DNA of 64,000 nucleotides from Candidatus Solibacter sp. (GTDB lineage: Bacteria > Acidobacteriota > Terriglobia > Bryobacterales > Bryobacteraceae): contig PNKE01000033.1 of the NCBI GenBank assembly GCA_013822245.1, forward strand, positions 122,334 through 186,333, written 5' to 3'. The notes under the pieces were generated by a model. It ran no database searches. It was not told where the DNA came from and saw only the letters and a list, made by a program, of their open reading frames with translations. A program made the translations under genes and the position numbers. Below, piece by piece: positions 24,571 through 32,961 of the stretch (its first letter is position 1; each line of letters begins with the position of its first letter).

Positions 24571-25842
24571 ATGATGCCCGCGATTGAATTCCATCCTCCC
24601 GCCTGGCTGGCCATGGGCGAGGCGCTGTTGATTGGTCTGCTGTTGGGTATAGAGCGGGAGGCGGATCAGCGGCAGGAGCGCCACGCGGGGTTGCGGGACT
24701 TCATGACGATCGGGCTGGCCGGCGGGCTTTGCGGCATCATCGCGCAGCCGTCGCTGACGATTGCGGTGCTGATCGCGCTGACGGCGTTGCTGATCGTGTT
24801 CAGGGCACAGACGCCGGGGCGGACGGGGATCACGACGGAGATGGCGGCGGTGGCGACGTTCCTGCTTTGCGTATTGACGGCGACGGCGTCGCTGCCGTGG
24901 GGATCGCCGCTGGCGATCGCGTTGACAGTGGTACTGGCCCTGTTCCTCGATGCCAGGGTGGCGCTGAAGAGGTTCTTCGTCGAAGCCATCACGGAGCGGG
25001 AGTTTCACGAAACGCTGCGGTTTCTGGCAGTGATCTTCGTGATTTTGCCGGTGCTGCCGGATGGCGGGTACGGGCCGTATGAGTTCTTCAATCCGCGCCA
25101 GGTGTGGGTGTTCGTCATCCTGGTGTGTTCGATCAACTGGCTGGGGTATTTCCTGCAGAAGTTCCTGGGCGCCAGCGAGGGATTGAGGTGGACGGCGATT
25201 CTGGGCGGGGTGGCGTCGACGACGGCGGCGACCAGCGCGTTCGCGAGGCAGTGTCAGGAAGAGCCGGAACGAACGCCGGACTACGGCAGGGCGGCGGTGC
25301 TGGCCAACGCGGTGCAGTTTCCGAGGATTTACGCGCTGATTCTGGTTGTCAGCCCTGCGCTGGCGGCGGCGAGCATCCTGCCACTGGCGGCGATGACCGT
25401 GGCGGGACTGGCGATCGCGCTGTGGCCGAGCAAGGACGGGCGGGAGCAGAAGCCGACGAAGCCGGAGGTGAAGCTGGGCAACCCGCTCCACCTGGCGCCG
25501 GCGTTGAAGTTTGGCGCGGCGTTCGCGCTGATCCGGCTGGTGGTGAGGGCGTCGAGCGATAAGTTCGGCGAAGGCGGAGTGCTGTCGGCCAGTTTCATCG
25601 GCGGTTCGATCGATGTGGATGCGATCGTGTTTTCGGTATCGGGGTTGTTGAAAGACGGGCAACTCGGGACGGGCGCGGCGGTGGCGGGCGTGTTTCTGGC
25701 GTTGATCGCCAACGCCGGATTCAAGACCTTCCTTGCGTTCAGCGGCGGGAACACGGCGTTTGGCAAGAGGGTGCTGACAGGATTTGCGCTTGTGTTTACG
25801 GCAGGGGCGGCAGTGTGGGCTCTGCAATTTGCTCGCGGATGA
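24571..25842 (+). CDS. MgtC/SapB-DUF4010 family membrane protein
   Basis: Polytopic membrane protein of 423 residues, with an N-terminal MgtC/SapB-like part (GEALLIGLLLGIEREADQR, then three helices up to about 125) and a C-terminal DUF4010 part with the segment GGVASTTAATSAFARQ. This two-part arrangement is a known family of unknown function. The start is placed at the ATG at 24571 (another ATG at 24574) because upstream in-frame codons run through the SDR gene. The last 47 bp overlap the convergent ribF gene. Confidence 0.85.
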   Translation: MMPAIEFHPPAWLAMGEALLIGLLLGIEREADQRQERHAGLRDFMTIGLAGGLCGIIAQPSLTIAVLIALTALLIVFRAQTPGRTGITTEMAAVATFLLCVLTATASLPWGSPLAIALTVVLALFLDARVALKRFFVEAITEREFHETLRFLAVIFVILPVLPDGGYGPYEFFNPRQVWVFVILVCSINWLGYFLQKFLGASEGLRWTAILGGVASTTAATSAFARQCQEEPERTPDYGRAAVLANAVQFPRIYALILVVSPALAAASILPLAAMTVAGLAIALWPSKDGREQKPTKPEVKLGNPLHLAPALKFGAAFALIRLVVRASSDKFGEGGVLSASFIGGSIDVDAIVFSVSGLLKDGQLGTGAAVAGVFLALIANAGFKTFLAFSGGNTAFGKRVLTGFALVFTAGAAVWALQFARG

Positions 25843-26794
25843 CGCGGCGGAAGAAGGCGCGCGCGCGGGCGATGTCGGTCATGATCTGAGCCTTGAGCGC
25901 GCCGGCGCCGTCGAAGCGTTTTTCCTCGCGAACGCGGCGGAAGAATTCGAGACGGATTCGGGAAGGGGTGGGCGGGCGGAGTTCGTCGAGCAGGAAGGTT
26001 TCGATAGTGAGATGGCCGCCGCCGAAGGTGGGGCGGTCGCCGACGTTGGTGATGGAAGCCCAGCGGCGGTGTGAGGCGGTGTCGAGGGTGCGGGTGATGT
26101 AGACGCCTTTGGCGGGCAGGGCGCGTTCGGCGCTGTCGAGAGAGCTGACTTCGAGGTTGAGGGTGGGGACGGTTTCGCGCGAGCCGCGGCCTTCGCCCCG
26201 GACGACCTCGCCGGACATCGAGTAAGGCCTTTCCAGAAGGCGGCCGGCGCGGCTGACGTTGCCGGAGCCGATGAGGCGGCGGATCTCGCTGGAGGAGACG
26301 ACGGCGCCGCGGCGGGTGATGGCCGGGACGATCTCCACCTTGATGCCGAGTTCAGCGCCGAGCCCGGCGAGGAGTTCAACCTGTCCGGCCTGTTTGCGGC
26401 CGAAGTGGAAGTTGTCGCCGACGCAGACGGCGCGGGCGCCGAGGGTGTCGATGAGGACGCGGCGGAAGAACTCGGCGGGCTGGAGGGCGGCGATTGACGC
26501 ATCGAATGGGAGGATGAGGACCTGGCGGATGCCCTCCTCGGCCATGAGGGCGCAGCGCTCCTCGGGCAGGGTGAGGAGTTTGGGGGCGCCGGCGGGGGAG
26601 ACGATGGCCTTGGGGTGGGGGTGGAAGGTGAGGGCGGAGGGTTTCGAATTCGATTCCTGAGCCAACCGGACCGTACGGCGCATAAGCTCGCGGTGGCCGA
26701 CATGGAGGCCGTCGAAGTTGCCGATGGTGAGCGCGGAGGGATCGAAGACGGCGGCGGCTTCGTCGAGGGAGCGGAAGATGCGGAGGCGGGTCAC
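25796..26794 (-). CDS. ribF: Bifunctional riboflavin kinase/FAD synthetase
   Basis: Makes FMN and FAD from riboflavin. The N-terminal FAD synthetase domain (about 1-180) has GNFDGLHVGH (25-34, with the two adenylyltransferase histidines) and TFHPHP; the C-terminal flavokinase domain (about 185-310) carries the metal/ATP site. There the usual G-x-PTAN reads TVPTLN, so the conserved Thr and Asn stay but the small residues differ. The gene starts with GTG at 26794, overlapping the stop of the MBL gene (GTGA). Its 3' end overlaps the convergent DUF4010 gene by 47 bp. Confidence 0.93.
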   Translation of the reverse strand: MTRLRIFRSLDEAAAVFDPSALTIGNFDGLHVGHRELMRRTVRLAQESNSKPSALTFHPHPKAIVSPAGAPKLLTLPEERCALMAEEGIRQVLILPFDASIAALQPAEFFRRVLIDTLGARAVCVGDNFHFGRKQAGQVELLAGLGAELGIKVEIVPAITRRGAVVSSSEIRRLIGSGNVSRAGRLLERPYSMSGEVVRGEGRGSRETVPTLNLEVSSLDSAERALPAKGVYITRTLDTASHRRWASITNVGDRPTFGGGHLTIETFLLDELRPPTPSRIRLEFFRRVREEKRFDGAGALKAQIMTDIARARAFFRRVIREQIAEPTLPPLP

Positions 26795-27585
26795 CGGGCG
26801 GCTCCGAGGTCGATTTCGAGGCCGTCGTAGGCGAGGAAGACGCCGGGGGGCAGAAGGCGTTGGGCGCGCTCGTGGGCGAGGTCGTGGGAGATGTGTGTGA
26901 AGTATGTGGCGCGGGGATTGAGGCGGGCGACGGTTTTGAGGCTTTCGTCGATGGTGGAGTGTGTGGGGTGGGGCTTGTAGCGCAGGGCATCGAGGAAGAG
27001 GACTTCGACGCCTTCGAGCATTTCGAGCGACTGTTCGGGGATCTGGCTGTGGTCGGTGAGATAGGCGGCGTTGGCGAAGCGGAAGCCGTGGCAGGGGCCG
27101 CTGCCATGCTTGATGGGGATGGGCCGGAACGTCAGGCCGCCGGCTTCAAACGGTTCGTCCTCGAAGATGTGGCTCCAGATTTTGGGCCGCGAGGATTCGG
27201 TGGGACCGTCGTGGAAGACGTAGGCGAAGACGCGGCGAATAACTTCGAGCGTCTGGGCGGAGGAGTGGATGGCGATGGGTTCGCTCTGGTGGAAGTTGAA
27301 CGGGCGGAGGTCGTCGAGGCCGAGGATATGGTCAGCATGGGCGTGGGTAAACAGGACCGCGTCAAGGCGTTCGATACCGGCATCAAGGATCTGCTGGCGG
27401 AAGTCGGGCCCGGTGTCGACGACGATGACGCGCCCGCCGTTGCGGATGGCGATGGAGGGGCGGAGGCGGCGGTCGCGGGGATCGGTGGAGCGGCAGACCT
27501 TGCAGTGGCAGCCGATGGTGGGCACGCCGACGCTGGTGCCGGATCCGAGGACGCGGATGGACAGCCGCGATGGGGCGTCAGCCAT
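26791..27585 (-). CDS. MBL-fold metallo-hydrolase, PhnP-like
   Basis: Metallo-beta-lactamase fold hydrolase of 264 residues. The metal motif HAHADH (81-86) is intact, an N-terminal GCHCKVC cysteine cluster (25-31) is like that of PhnP-type cyclic phosphodiesterases, and later HGSGPCHGFR and THISHDL supply further metal ligands. A substrate of phosphodiester type is likely from the family. The start at 27585 is chosen because it gives the family N-terminus (SIRVLGSGTSVGVPTIGC); it overlaps the end of the DUF1844 gene by eight bases, and ribF follows with a four-base overlap. Confidence 0.87.
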   Translation of the reverse strand: MADAPSRLSIRVLGSGTSVGVPTIGCHCKVCRSTDPRDRRLRPSIAIRNGGRVIVVDTGPDFRQQILDAGIERLDAVLFTHAHADHILGLDDLRPFNFHQSEPIAIHSSAQTLEVIRRVFAYVFHDGPTESSRPKIWSHIFEDEPFEAGGLTFRPIPIKHGSGPCHGFRFANAAYLTDHSQIPEQSLEMLEGVEVLFLDALRYKPHPTHSTIDESLKTVARLNPRATYFTHISHDLAHERAQRLLPPGVFLAYDGLEIDLGAAR

Positions 27586-27892
27586 TGGTTTCCGAGGGCG
27601 GCGCAGGGGATTCGGATTTCTTCCTTGCTTCATCCATTGACTGCACGTAGCGGAAGCGCATTTCGGTGACGGTGTTTTCGAGCAGGCGCTCTTCCTCGAT
27701 GGCGAGGTTGCCTTTGGTTTTGTCCTTCAGCATGGAGAGCAGGTCGATGCCGTGGCGGGCGAGGCGGAAGTCGGGATCCTGCTGTTCCTCGACGAAGGGG
27801 TTCATGCCGAGATGGGTCTCCACCTGCATGCGGAGCGAGAGGACGAGGAATTCAAAGCTGGGTGGAGGGAGGGGAAAGTCTTTGTCGCTCAT
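27578..27892 (-). CDS. DUF1844 family protein
   Basis: Protein of 104 residues with the DUF1844 core: FEFLVLSLRMQVETHLG, then ARHGIDLLSMLKDKTKGNL and TEMRFRYVQ. DUF1844 proteins are small helical cytoplasmic proteins of unknown function, common in Acidobacteria, Planctomycetes and Deltaproteobacteria. The start at 27892 (MSDKDF) is preferred to an ATG nine bases upstream. It is coupled by overlap to the MBL hydrolase gene and lies 56 bp after the SDR gene. Confidence 0.83.
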   Translation of the reverse strand: MSDKDFPLPPPSFEFLVLSLRMQVETHLGMNPFVEEQQDPDFRLARHGIDLLSMLKDKTKGNLAIEEERLLENTVTEMRFRYVQSMDEARKKSESPAPPSETNG

Positions 27893-27948
27893 AAACACCA
27901 TTTTAGAATCCAGACTGGCGATTTGGCCTATGTGTGTGCGGCGGAACT

Positions 27949-28677
27949 TCAGCCGAGGCCCATGCCGCCGTCGACCTGGAGGGTCTGGCCGGTGACAAAA
28001 TCGCCGGCAGTCAGGAAATAGAGGACGGCTTCGGCGATCTCCTCGCCGGTGCCGGGGCGTCCGGCGGGGGTGGCTTTGATCATGCGCTGGATGCGTTCGT
28101 TTTCGAGTTCCTCGAAGGGGATGATGCCGGGGGCGACGGCGTTGACGGTGATGGCGGGGGCGAGCGCCTTCGCGAGGGCGCGGGTCATGCCGGTGACGCC
28201 GGCCTTGGAGGCGCAGTAGTGGACGAATTCGGGCCAGGCGCCGAACGCGCCCATGGAACTGATGTTGACGATGCGGCCCTGGCAGCCTGGGTTGCGGCGC
28301 ATGAGGAGGGCGGCCTGCTGGGCGCAGAAGAAGTAGGCCCTGAGGTTGACGTCGTGGATGAAGTCCCAATCAGCTTCGGTGACTTCGAGCGGGTGGATAC
28401 GGGTGAAGCGGGCGGCGTTGTTGACCAGGGCGTCGAGGCGGGGTTCGCGTTCGGCGATCTCGGCGAACAAGCGATGGATTTCGGAGACCTTGGCGAGGTC
28501 AGCCTGGAAGACGGCGGCGTTGCCGCATTCAGCGGCGGCGGATTCGGCTTCCTCGCGCGATGCGCCGTAGTGGATCAAGACACGAGCACCTGCGGAGGCG
28601 AGCGTGAGGGCGATGGCGCGGCCGATGCGGCGGGCGGCTCCGGTGACGAGGATGGTCTTGCCTTGAATGGATTGCAC
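27949..28677 (-). CDS. SDR family oxidoreductase, pteridine-reductase-like
   Basis: Short-chain dehydrogenase of 242 residues. TGAARRIGR (12-20) has the Arg characteristic of pteridine reductase-like SDRs, NNAA (86-89), catalytic S140/S141, Y154 and K158 in FVHYCASKAG, and a VTGQTLQVDGG end. No ATG fits; a GTG at 28677 places the start five bases after the stop of the EamA gene. The role could be reduction of a pterin or a ketone; the neighbours suggest amino-acid or small-metabolite chemistry. Confidence 0.88.
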   Translation of the reverse strand: MQSIQGKTILVTGAARRIGRAIALTLASAGARVLIHYGASREEAESAAAECGNAAVFQADLAKVSEIHRLFAEIAEREPRLDALVNNAARFTRIHPLEVTEADWDFIHDVNLRAYFFCAQQAALLMRRNPGCQGRIVNISSMGAFGAWPEFVHYCASKAGVTGMTRALAKALAPAITVNAVAPGIIPFEELENERIQRMIKATPAGRPGTGEEIAEAVLYFLTAGDFVTGQTLQVDGGMGLG

Positions 28678-28681
28678 GCTT

Positions 28682-29566
28682 CTATTTTCGTCCAGTGAGC
28701 CAGACGCCGCTGAGGACGAGCAGGCCGCCGAGGGCGATGGGCAGGGTGACGGGTTCGGAGAGAACGGCGAGTCCGGTGAGCGAGGCGATGACGGGCTGGG
28801 CGTAGGAGAATGCCGCCACACGCGAGGCGTCAATGCGTGTGAGCGCATGGTAGAAGATCATGTAGCACAGGACGCTGGGAAACAGCGCCATATAGATCAT
28901 CATGGCCCAGCCGCCGGAGTTCACGGCGCTGAAATCGAACGACCAGCCCTGCCAGAGCAGCAGGGGCAGGCCGGCGAGGGCGCCAGAGGCATAGCCGACG
29001 GTGTTGACCGTGAGGGCGTCGTGGCGCATGGTGGTTTCCTTGCCGAAGACGGTGAACAGGGCGAAGGTGAACGAGGCCAGAAAGACCAGGAAGTCCCCCA
29101 AGCCGCTGGCTCCCTCGGCGCGGCCGGGCATGATTTGGAGCGCAGCCACGCCACTGATGGCAATGGCCATGCCGGCGGCCTTGCGGGCGGTGACGCGTTC
29201 CTGGCGGCGGAGGGCGGCGAGCAGGAGGACGAAGACGGGTCCGGTGGCGATGATGAGAGCGGCGTGGGCAACGCTGGTGAAGTTCATGCCGAGGATGAAG
29301 AAGACCTGGTTGAGCGTGATGCCGCAGACGCCGAGAGCGGCGAGGGTGCAGAGTTCGCGGCGGGTCCAGGGCTGCTCGTGGGGTTTGCGCTTCCGCATCC
29401 AGGCGTAGATGGGGATGAGGAATGCCGCGGCGAAGATGGAGCGAAGAGGCGCGAAGACCAGGGGCGGGAACTCTCGCAGAGAGACCTTCGCGGCCACGTA
29501 GTTGACACCCCAGATGAATGTCATCAGGCAGAGGAGGGCGTAGAGTACGGCGCGTGAGCGCTTCAC
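28682..29566 (-). CDS. EamA/DMT family transporter
   Basis: Drug/metabolite transporter of 294 residues with about ten helices in two EamA repeats, starting with the helix LYALLCLMTFIWGVNYVAAK and PLVFAPLRSIFAAAFLIPIY. Such proteins export amino acids or metabolites. It begins with GTG at 29566, overlapping the racemase stop by four bases, and lies in a tight minus-strand run mazG-GNAT-racemase-EamA-SDR. A metabolite made by the racemase/acetyltransferase pair is a plausible cargo (inference). Confidence 0.88.
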   Translation of the reverse strand: MKRSRAVLYALLCLMTFIWGVNYVAAKVSLREFPPLVFAPLRSIFAAAFLIPIYAWMRKRKPHEQPWTRRELCTLAALGVCGITLNQVFFILGMNFTSVAHAALIIATGPVFVLLLAALRRQERVTARKAAGMAIAISGVAALQIMPGRAEGASGLGDFLVFLASFTFALFTVFGKETTMRHDALTVNTVGYASGALAGLPLLLWQGWSFDFSAVNSGGWAMMIYMALFPSVLCYMIFYHALTRIDASRVAAFSYAQPVIASLTGLAVLSEPVTLPIALGGLLVLSGVWLTGRK

Positions 29567-30681
29567 CGCGGCGACAGCGTCTCCAGGCGCGCGCGAACCG
29601 AGGCGAGGAAGTCGAGGTCGAGATGGTAGCCGAAGCCGGGGCCGTCGGGGACGGTAATCGCGCCTTCGCTGGAGACTTCGACCCAGGGGTCGATCACGTC
29701 GCGCTTCCAGTAGCGTTTGGAGGCCGAGACATCGCCGGGCAGCGTGAAGCCCGGCAGTGTGGACAGCGCGACATTGTGTGCGCGGCCGACGCCGGATTCA
29801 AGCATCCCGCCGCACCAGACCGGGATGCCGGCCTGGAGACAGACATCGTGGACGCGCAAGGCTTCAGCAAAGCCGCCGACGCGGCCGAGCTTGATGTTGA
29901 TGATGCGGCAGGCGCCCAGGCGGATGGCCTGGGCGGCCTGGTGCGAGTTGCGGATGCATTCGTCGAGGCAGATGGGCGTGGAGAGTGCGGCCTGGAGTGC
30001 GGCGTGGTCGATGATTTCGTCGTGGGCGAGCGGCTGCTCGATCATCATGAGGTTGAACTGGTCGAGGGCCTTGAGGCGGTCGATGTCGCCGAGGGTGTAG
30101 GCGGAGTTGGCGTCGGCCATCAGCAGGATTGAAGGGAACTCGGCGCGGACGCGGGCGATGACGTCTATGTCCCAGCCGGGCTTGATCTTCATCTTGATGC
30201 GGCGGTAGCCGGCATCGACTTCACGGCGGATCTTCACGATCAACTGATCGACGGAATCCTGGATGCCGATGGACACGCCGCAGGGGATTTCGGCGCGGGT
30301 TCCGCCGCCGATCTCCTGACACAGCGGGCGCCCGTTGAGGCGGGCCTGGAGGTCCCAGCAGGCGACCTCGAAGCCGCCCTGGGCCATTTTATGACCGCGA
30401 ATGCCGGCGCTCAACTGCCCGGCGGACTGGGCGTCGAGCGTCTTGCCGGCGGCCTTGGGTGCTATGTAATTCTTGAGCAGCAGCCAGGCGCTTTCGGTCC
30501 ACTCCTCGTTGTAGAAGGGGTGCTCGCCGCAGGTGACTTCGCCCCAGCCGGAGACGCCATCGCTGACAACTTCGACGAGGATCATGTCGCGCGAGCAGGT
30601 ACGGCCGAAGCTGGTCTCGAAAAAATGCACCAGCGGCATGGAGAACTGGTGCAGGCGGACTTGATCTATTTTGAATCCCAT
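29563..30681 (-). CDS. Enolase-superfamily N-acylamino acid racemase / o-succinylbenzoate synthase
   Basis: Muconate-lactonising subgroup of the enolase superfamily, 372 residues. Metal ligands D190 (LMADANS), E215 (MMIEQP) and D240 (CLDECI); acid/base lysines K165 within KMKIK and K264 in NIKLGRVGG. The sequence is closest in style to the NSAR/OSBS family, whose members can make o-succinylbenzoate for menaquinone or racemise N-succinylamino acids. No other men gene is near, while an N-acyltransferase gene overlaps its start by 16 bp, which favours an N-acylamino acid racemase. The gene is coupled to the EamA exporter downstream. Confidence 0.85.
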   Translation of the reverse strand: MGFKIDQVRLHQFSMPLVHFFETSFGRTCSRDMILVEVVSDGVSGWGEVTCGEHPFYNEEWTESAWLLLKNYIAPKAAGKTLDAQSAGQLSAGIRGHKMAQGGFEVACWDLQARLNGRPLCQEIGGGTRAEIPCGVSIGIQDSVDQLIVKIRREVDAGYRRIKMKIKPGWDIDVIARVRAEFPSILLMADANSAYTLGDIDRLKALDQFNLMMIEQPLAHDEIIDHAALQAALSTPICLDECIRNSHQAAQAIRLGACRIINIKLGRVGGFAEALRVHDVCLQAGIPVWCGGMLESGVGRAHNVALSTLPGFTLPGDVSASKRYWKRDVIDPWVEVSSEGAITVPDGPGFGYHLDLDFLASVRARLETLSPR

Positions 30682-31424
30682 ATTCCGAATGTGTATGTGC
30701 CGCTTTCGGCACTCCTTTCAAAACCGGTCACGGTCAAGCCGCGGTCGATGGCGCTCAGGAAGCCCTCGGAGACGCCGGCCTGGATGGAGCGGGCGCGGGG
30801 CGGGTCGGAGGCGCGGATTTCGGCGATGTCCGAGGGGATACTGATGCGTTCGAGGACTGCGGAGCGCGGTTCGGGAGCGCCGGCGAGCAGGCCGGCGACC
30901 CGGGGCGAGGCGAGCCGCCATTCGGCGACGCAGCGGTCAGTCGGCAGGCCGCCGTGGAGGTGGCTGGTGGTGGTGCCGTACTGGTTCAGGACGTAGCGCT
31001 TGACGACAGCGCCGAGGCGTTCGATGTTGAAGTGGGCGTTTTTGAGTTCGAGCGGATCGAAGGTCCATTCGACGAGGCGGATGCCGCGGGACAGGGCGTC
31101 TTCGCGCTGGGCGAGTTTCATGCGGCGGCCGAGACCGAGATCGCGGTAGCCCGCTTTCACGCCCATCATGTGGCTGTGCAAGTACTGCTCGCCGGCCGGC
31201 TTGACTCCGGGGATGGCCAGCAGGAAGCCGACGATCCTGTCGCCGTCGTAGCAGCCGATGGTCTGGCCGCCGACCTTATTGGCCACGACGAAGAGCCGGA
31301 CGGGAAGCAGTTCAACATCTTCAAAGCCCCAGATCTCCTGCTGTAGATCGACGGCTTCGCGGAACTCCTCGACGGTTGTCAGGAATCTGAGTTCGATGGC
31401 CCGCGCTTCTTCGCTTCCTGCCAC
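30666..31424 (-). CDS. GNAT-family acetyltransferase (COG3375-like)
   Basis: Protein of 252 residues with the N-acyltransferase fold; the acyl-CoA-binding stretch is GYRDLGLGRRMKLAQRE, followed by VEWTFDPLELKNAHFNIERLG, which characterises the COG3375 group. These genes are often next to NSAR/OSBS racemases. In the known D-to-L amino acid conversion route an N-succinyltransferase, an NSAR and a desuccinylase act in turn; this protein could be the acyltransferase (inference). It overlaps mazG by 46 bp at its 5' end and the racemase by 16 bp at its 3' end. Confidence 0.82.
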   Translation of the reverse strand: MAGSEEARAIELRFLTTVEEFREAVDLQQEIWGFEDVELLPVRLFVVANKVGGQTIGCYDGDRIVGFLLAIPGVKPAGEQYLHSHMMGVKAGYRDLGLGRRMKLAQREDALSRGIRLVEWTFDPLELKNAHFNIERLGAVVKRYVLNQYGTTTSHLHGGLPTDRCVAEWRLASPRVAGLLAGAPEPRSAVLERISIPSDIAEIRASDPPRARSIQAGVSEGFLSAIDRGLTVTGFERSAESGTYTFGIWDSK

Positions 31425-32215
31425 AACGCCTCCATTTCATCGATGCCGTGCTTTTCGGCCGACTCCGCCAGTGTCCGGCCGCGCTTCCGGATCTCGGTTT
31501 CGACGTAGCCGAAGCGCGAGCGAAACTTGCGGTTCGTGCCGCGCAGCGCCTGTTCGGGGTCCACCTTCAGCCAGCGTGCGATGTTGACCACGGTGAACAG
31601 CACGTCGCCGATTTCGGCTTCGCGCTCGACGGCATTGGCGGCGCGCTTGAGTTCGTCCAACTCCTCATGGAGTTTGGCGATGACCTCGTCGAGGTTGGGC
31701 CACTCGAAGCCCGCTCCGGCGGCCTTCTTGCTGATCTGGACGGCCTCGGCGAGGGCCGGCTGCGAGCGCGGGACGCCTTCCAGCAGGCCTTTCGGCGCAT
31801 CCGGGCGGGACAGTTTCTCGCCGGCCTTGATTTCGTTCCAGCGCTTCAGCACCTGCTCGGGCGTCGTGGCGCCGCCGCCGGCAAAGACGTGGGGATGGCG
31901 CCGGACGAGTTTCTCGTTGATGGCGTCGAGCGAATCGGCGATGGAGAAGCGGCGCTCTTCCTCGGCCATGCGGGCGTAGAAGACAGCCTGGAGAATGAAG
32001 TCGCCGAGTTCCTCGCGGAGGGCGGCGTAGTCGCCGGCGTCGATGGCGTCGAGCACCTCGTAGGTCTCCTCGAGCGTGTAGGGGCGGATGGTGGCGAAGG
32101 TCTGTTCGGCGTCCCACGGGCAGCCGCCGGGCGAGCGGAGGCGGGCCATGATGTGGACCAGCCTTTCGAACTTCGCGCCGATTGTCTCGATGGGTTGCTG
32201 AGAGCCGTCGCTCAT
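31379..32215 (-). CDS. mazG: Nucleoside triphosphate pyrophosphohydrolase MazG
   Basis: Hydrolyses NTPs to NMP and pyrophosphate, a house-cleaning function that in some bacteria also lowers ppGpp. The 278-residue protein has two MazG domains: the first (about 15-115) with SPGGCPWDAEQTF, YTLEETYEVLDAI and ELGDFILQ; the second (about 155-240) with HEELDELKRA and EIGDVLF. The ATG at 32215 gives the proper family N-terminus; upstream in-frame codons are part of a decayed peptidase gene and are excluded. It is the first gene of the minus-strand run that ends with the SDR gene. Confidence 0.93.
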   Translation of the reverse strand: MSDGSQQPIETIGAKFERLVHIMARLRSPGGCPWDAEQTFATIRPYTLEETYEVLDAIDAGDYAALREELGDFILQAVFYARMAEEERRFSIADSLDAINEKLVRRHPHVFAGGGATTPEQVLKRWNEIKAGEKLSRPDAPKGLLEGVPRSQPALAEAVQISKKAAGAGFEWPNLDEVIAKLHEELDELKRAANAVEREAEIGDVLFTVVNIARWLKVDPEQALRGTNRKFRSRFGYVETEIRKRGRTLAESAEKHGIDEMEALWQEAKKRGPSNSDS

Positions 32216-32336
32216 GGAATTGCGGGGGAAATTCCAGCGTAACATAGGCTTTCGCCGACTCCCCAATGGAGTGCGAACCGCGGCAACAGGACAAAGGGAG
32301 CCAGTGAGGGTTCCCCCGCGACCAGGCGAAGCTGGC

Positions 32337-32806
32337 GGCGCGGAGGTTGCGCCGCTTCGCAGGCGGGCGGACCATGGTGACGCCGGGCGGCCTTGTTGAA
32401 CGCGGGGCTGCCGTGGAGGGTTCCAATGGCGGGGTACCGGGGGATCGGACGGGGGCCAGAGGCCAGTTGCGCCCCAGGTGATCGGGGCGGTGCGCGCGGG
32501 CGCGGGCGAGCGCTTGTTGGCTGCGCAGGAGAGGACCAGTCCGCCGATGTCCTTACCGGACCCGCAGGCGTCGAGCGCATTGAACCGATCGATGACGCTG
32601 GCGGCTCGCACGTCGAACTCCCGGCGGTCCTCGGGCGTCCACCTGTTTCCGAGGTTGCCTCCGGCGTCAAACCTCGATCCCAGGCCGTCGAAGCCGTGGC
32701 ACGTCCGTTGTTCAATGAAGACACCGGTGGCGCCGTTGACGCGAGACCGTTTGTCTGATTCCGGCGCCGGGCCGTGACGGAAAAGGAAATGGGCATTCCG
32801 GGGTGG
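32337..32806 (-). pseudogene. Decayed M13 family (neprilysin-like) metallopeptidase fragment
   Basis: In the 746-bp stretch between mazG and the coiled-coil gene the minus strand carries pieces of an M13 peptidase C-terminal half in three frames. At about 32531-32806 one frame reads NAHFLF...NGATGVFIEQRTCHGFDGLGS, then FDAGGNLGNRWTPED and KDIGGL; these match the NEIVFPAG, HExxHGFD, FDxxGNLxxWWTxED and ENIADLGGL motifs. At about 32392-32445 a second frame reads IPRYPAIGTLHGSPAFNKA, and at about 32337-32385 a third reads GVTMVRPPAKRRNL, matching the family's C-terminal end. The zinc motif HExxH is QRTCH, so it is dead. About 100 residues are missing between the first and second pieces. The flanks 32216-32336 and 32807-32961 hold nothing I can identify. 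Confidence 0.7.
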
Positions 32807-32961
32807 AAGCCGATACCGGCGATCGAGAGGCCGTTTCGCGAGGCGAGAGGCATTGGCGGAGACCTGGCAGCCTGCAAGGTGGGCTGCGATGCGCACCGCG
32901 GGCGCCCGTTCGCGATCACGGAGATGGATGCGGCGCGGCTGGGGCGCGGTGGCGGTTTCAA

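Noticed and set aside
29563..30681. Menaquinone gene menC
   Set aside because: The sequence allows it, but no other men gene is near and the overlap with an N-acyltransferase gene points to an N-acylamino acid racemase. The gene symbol was left empty.
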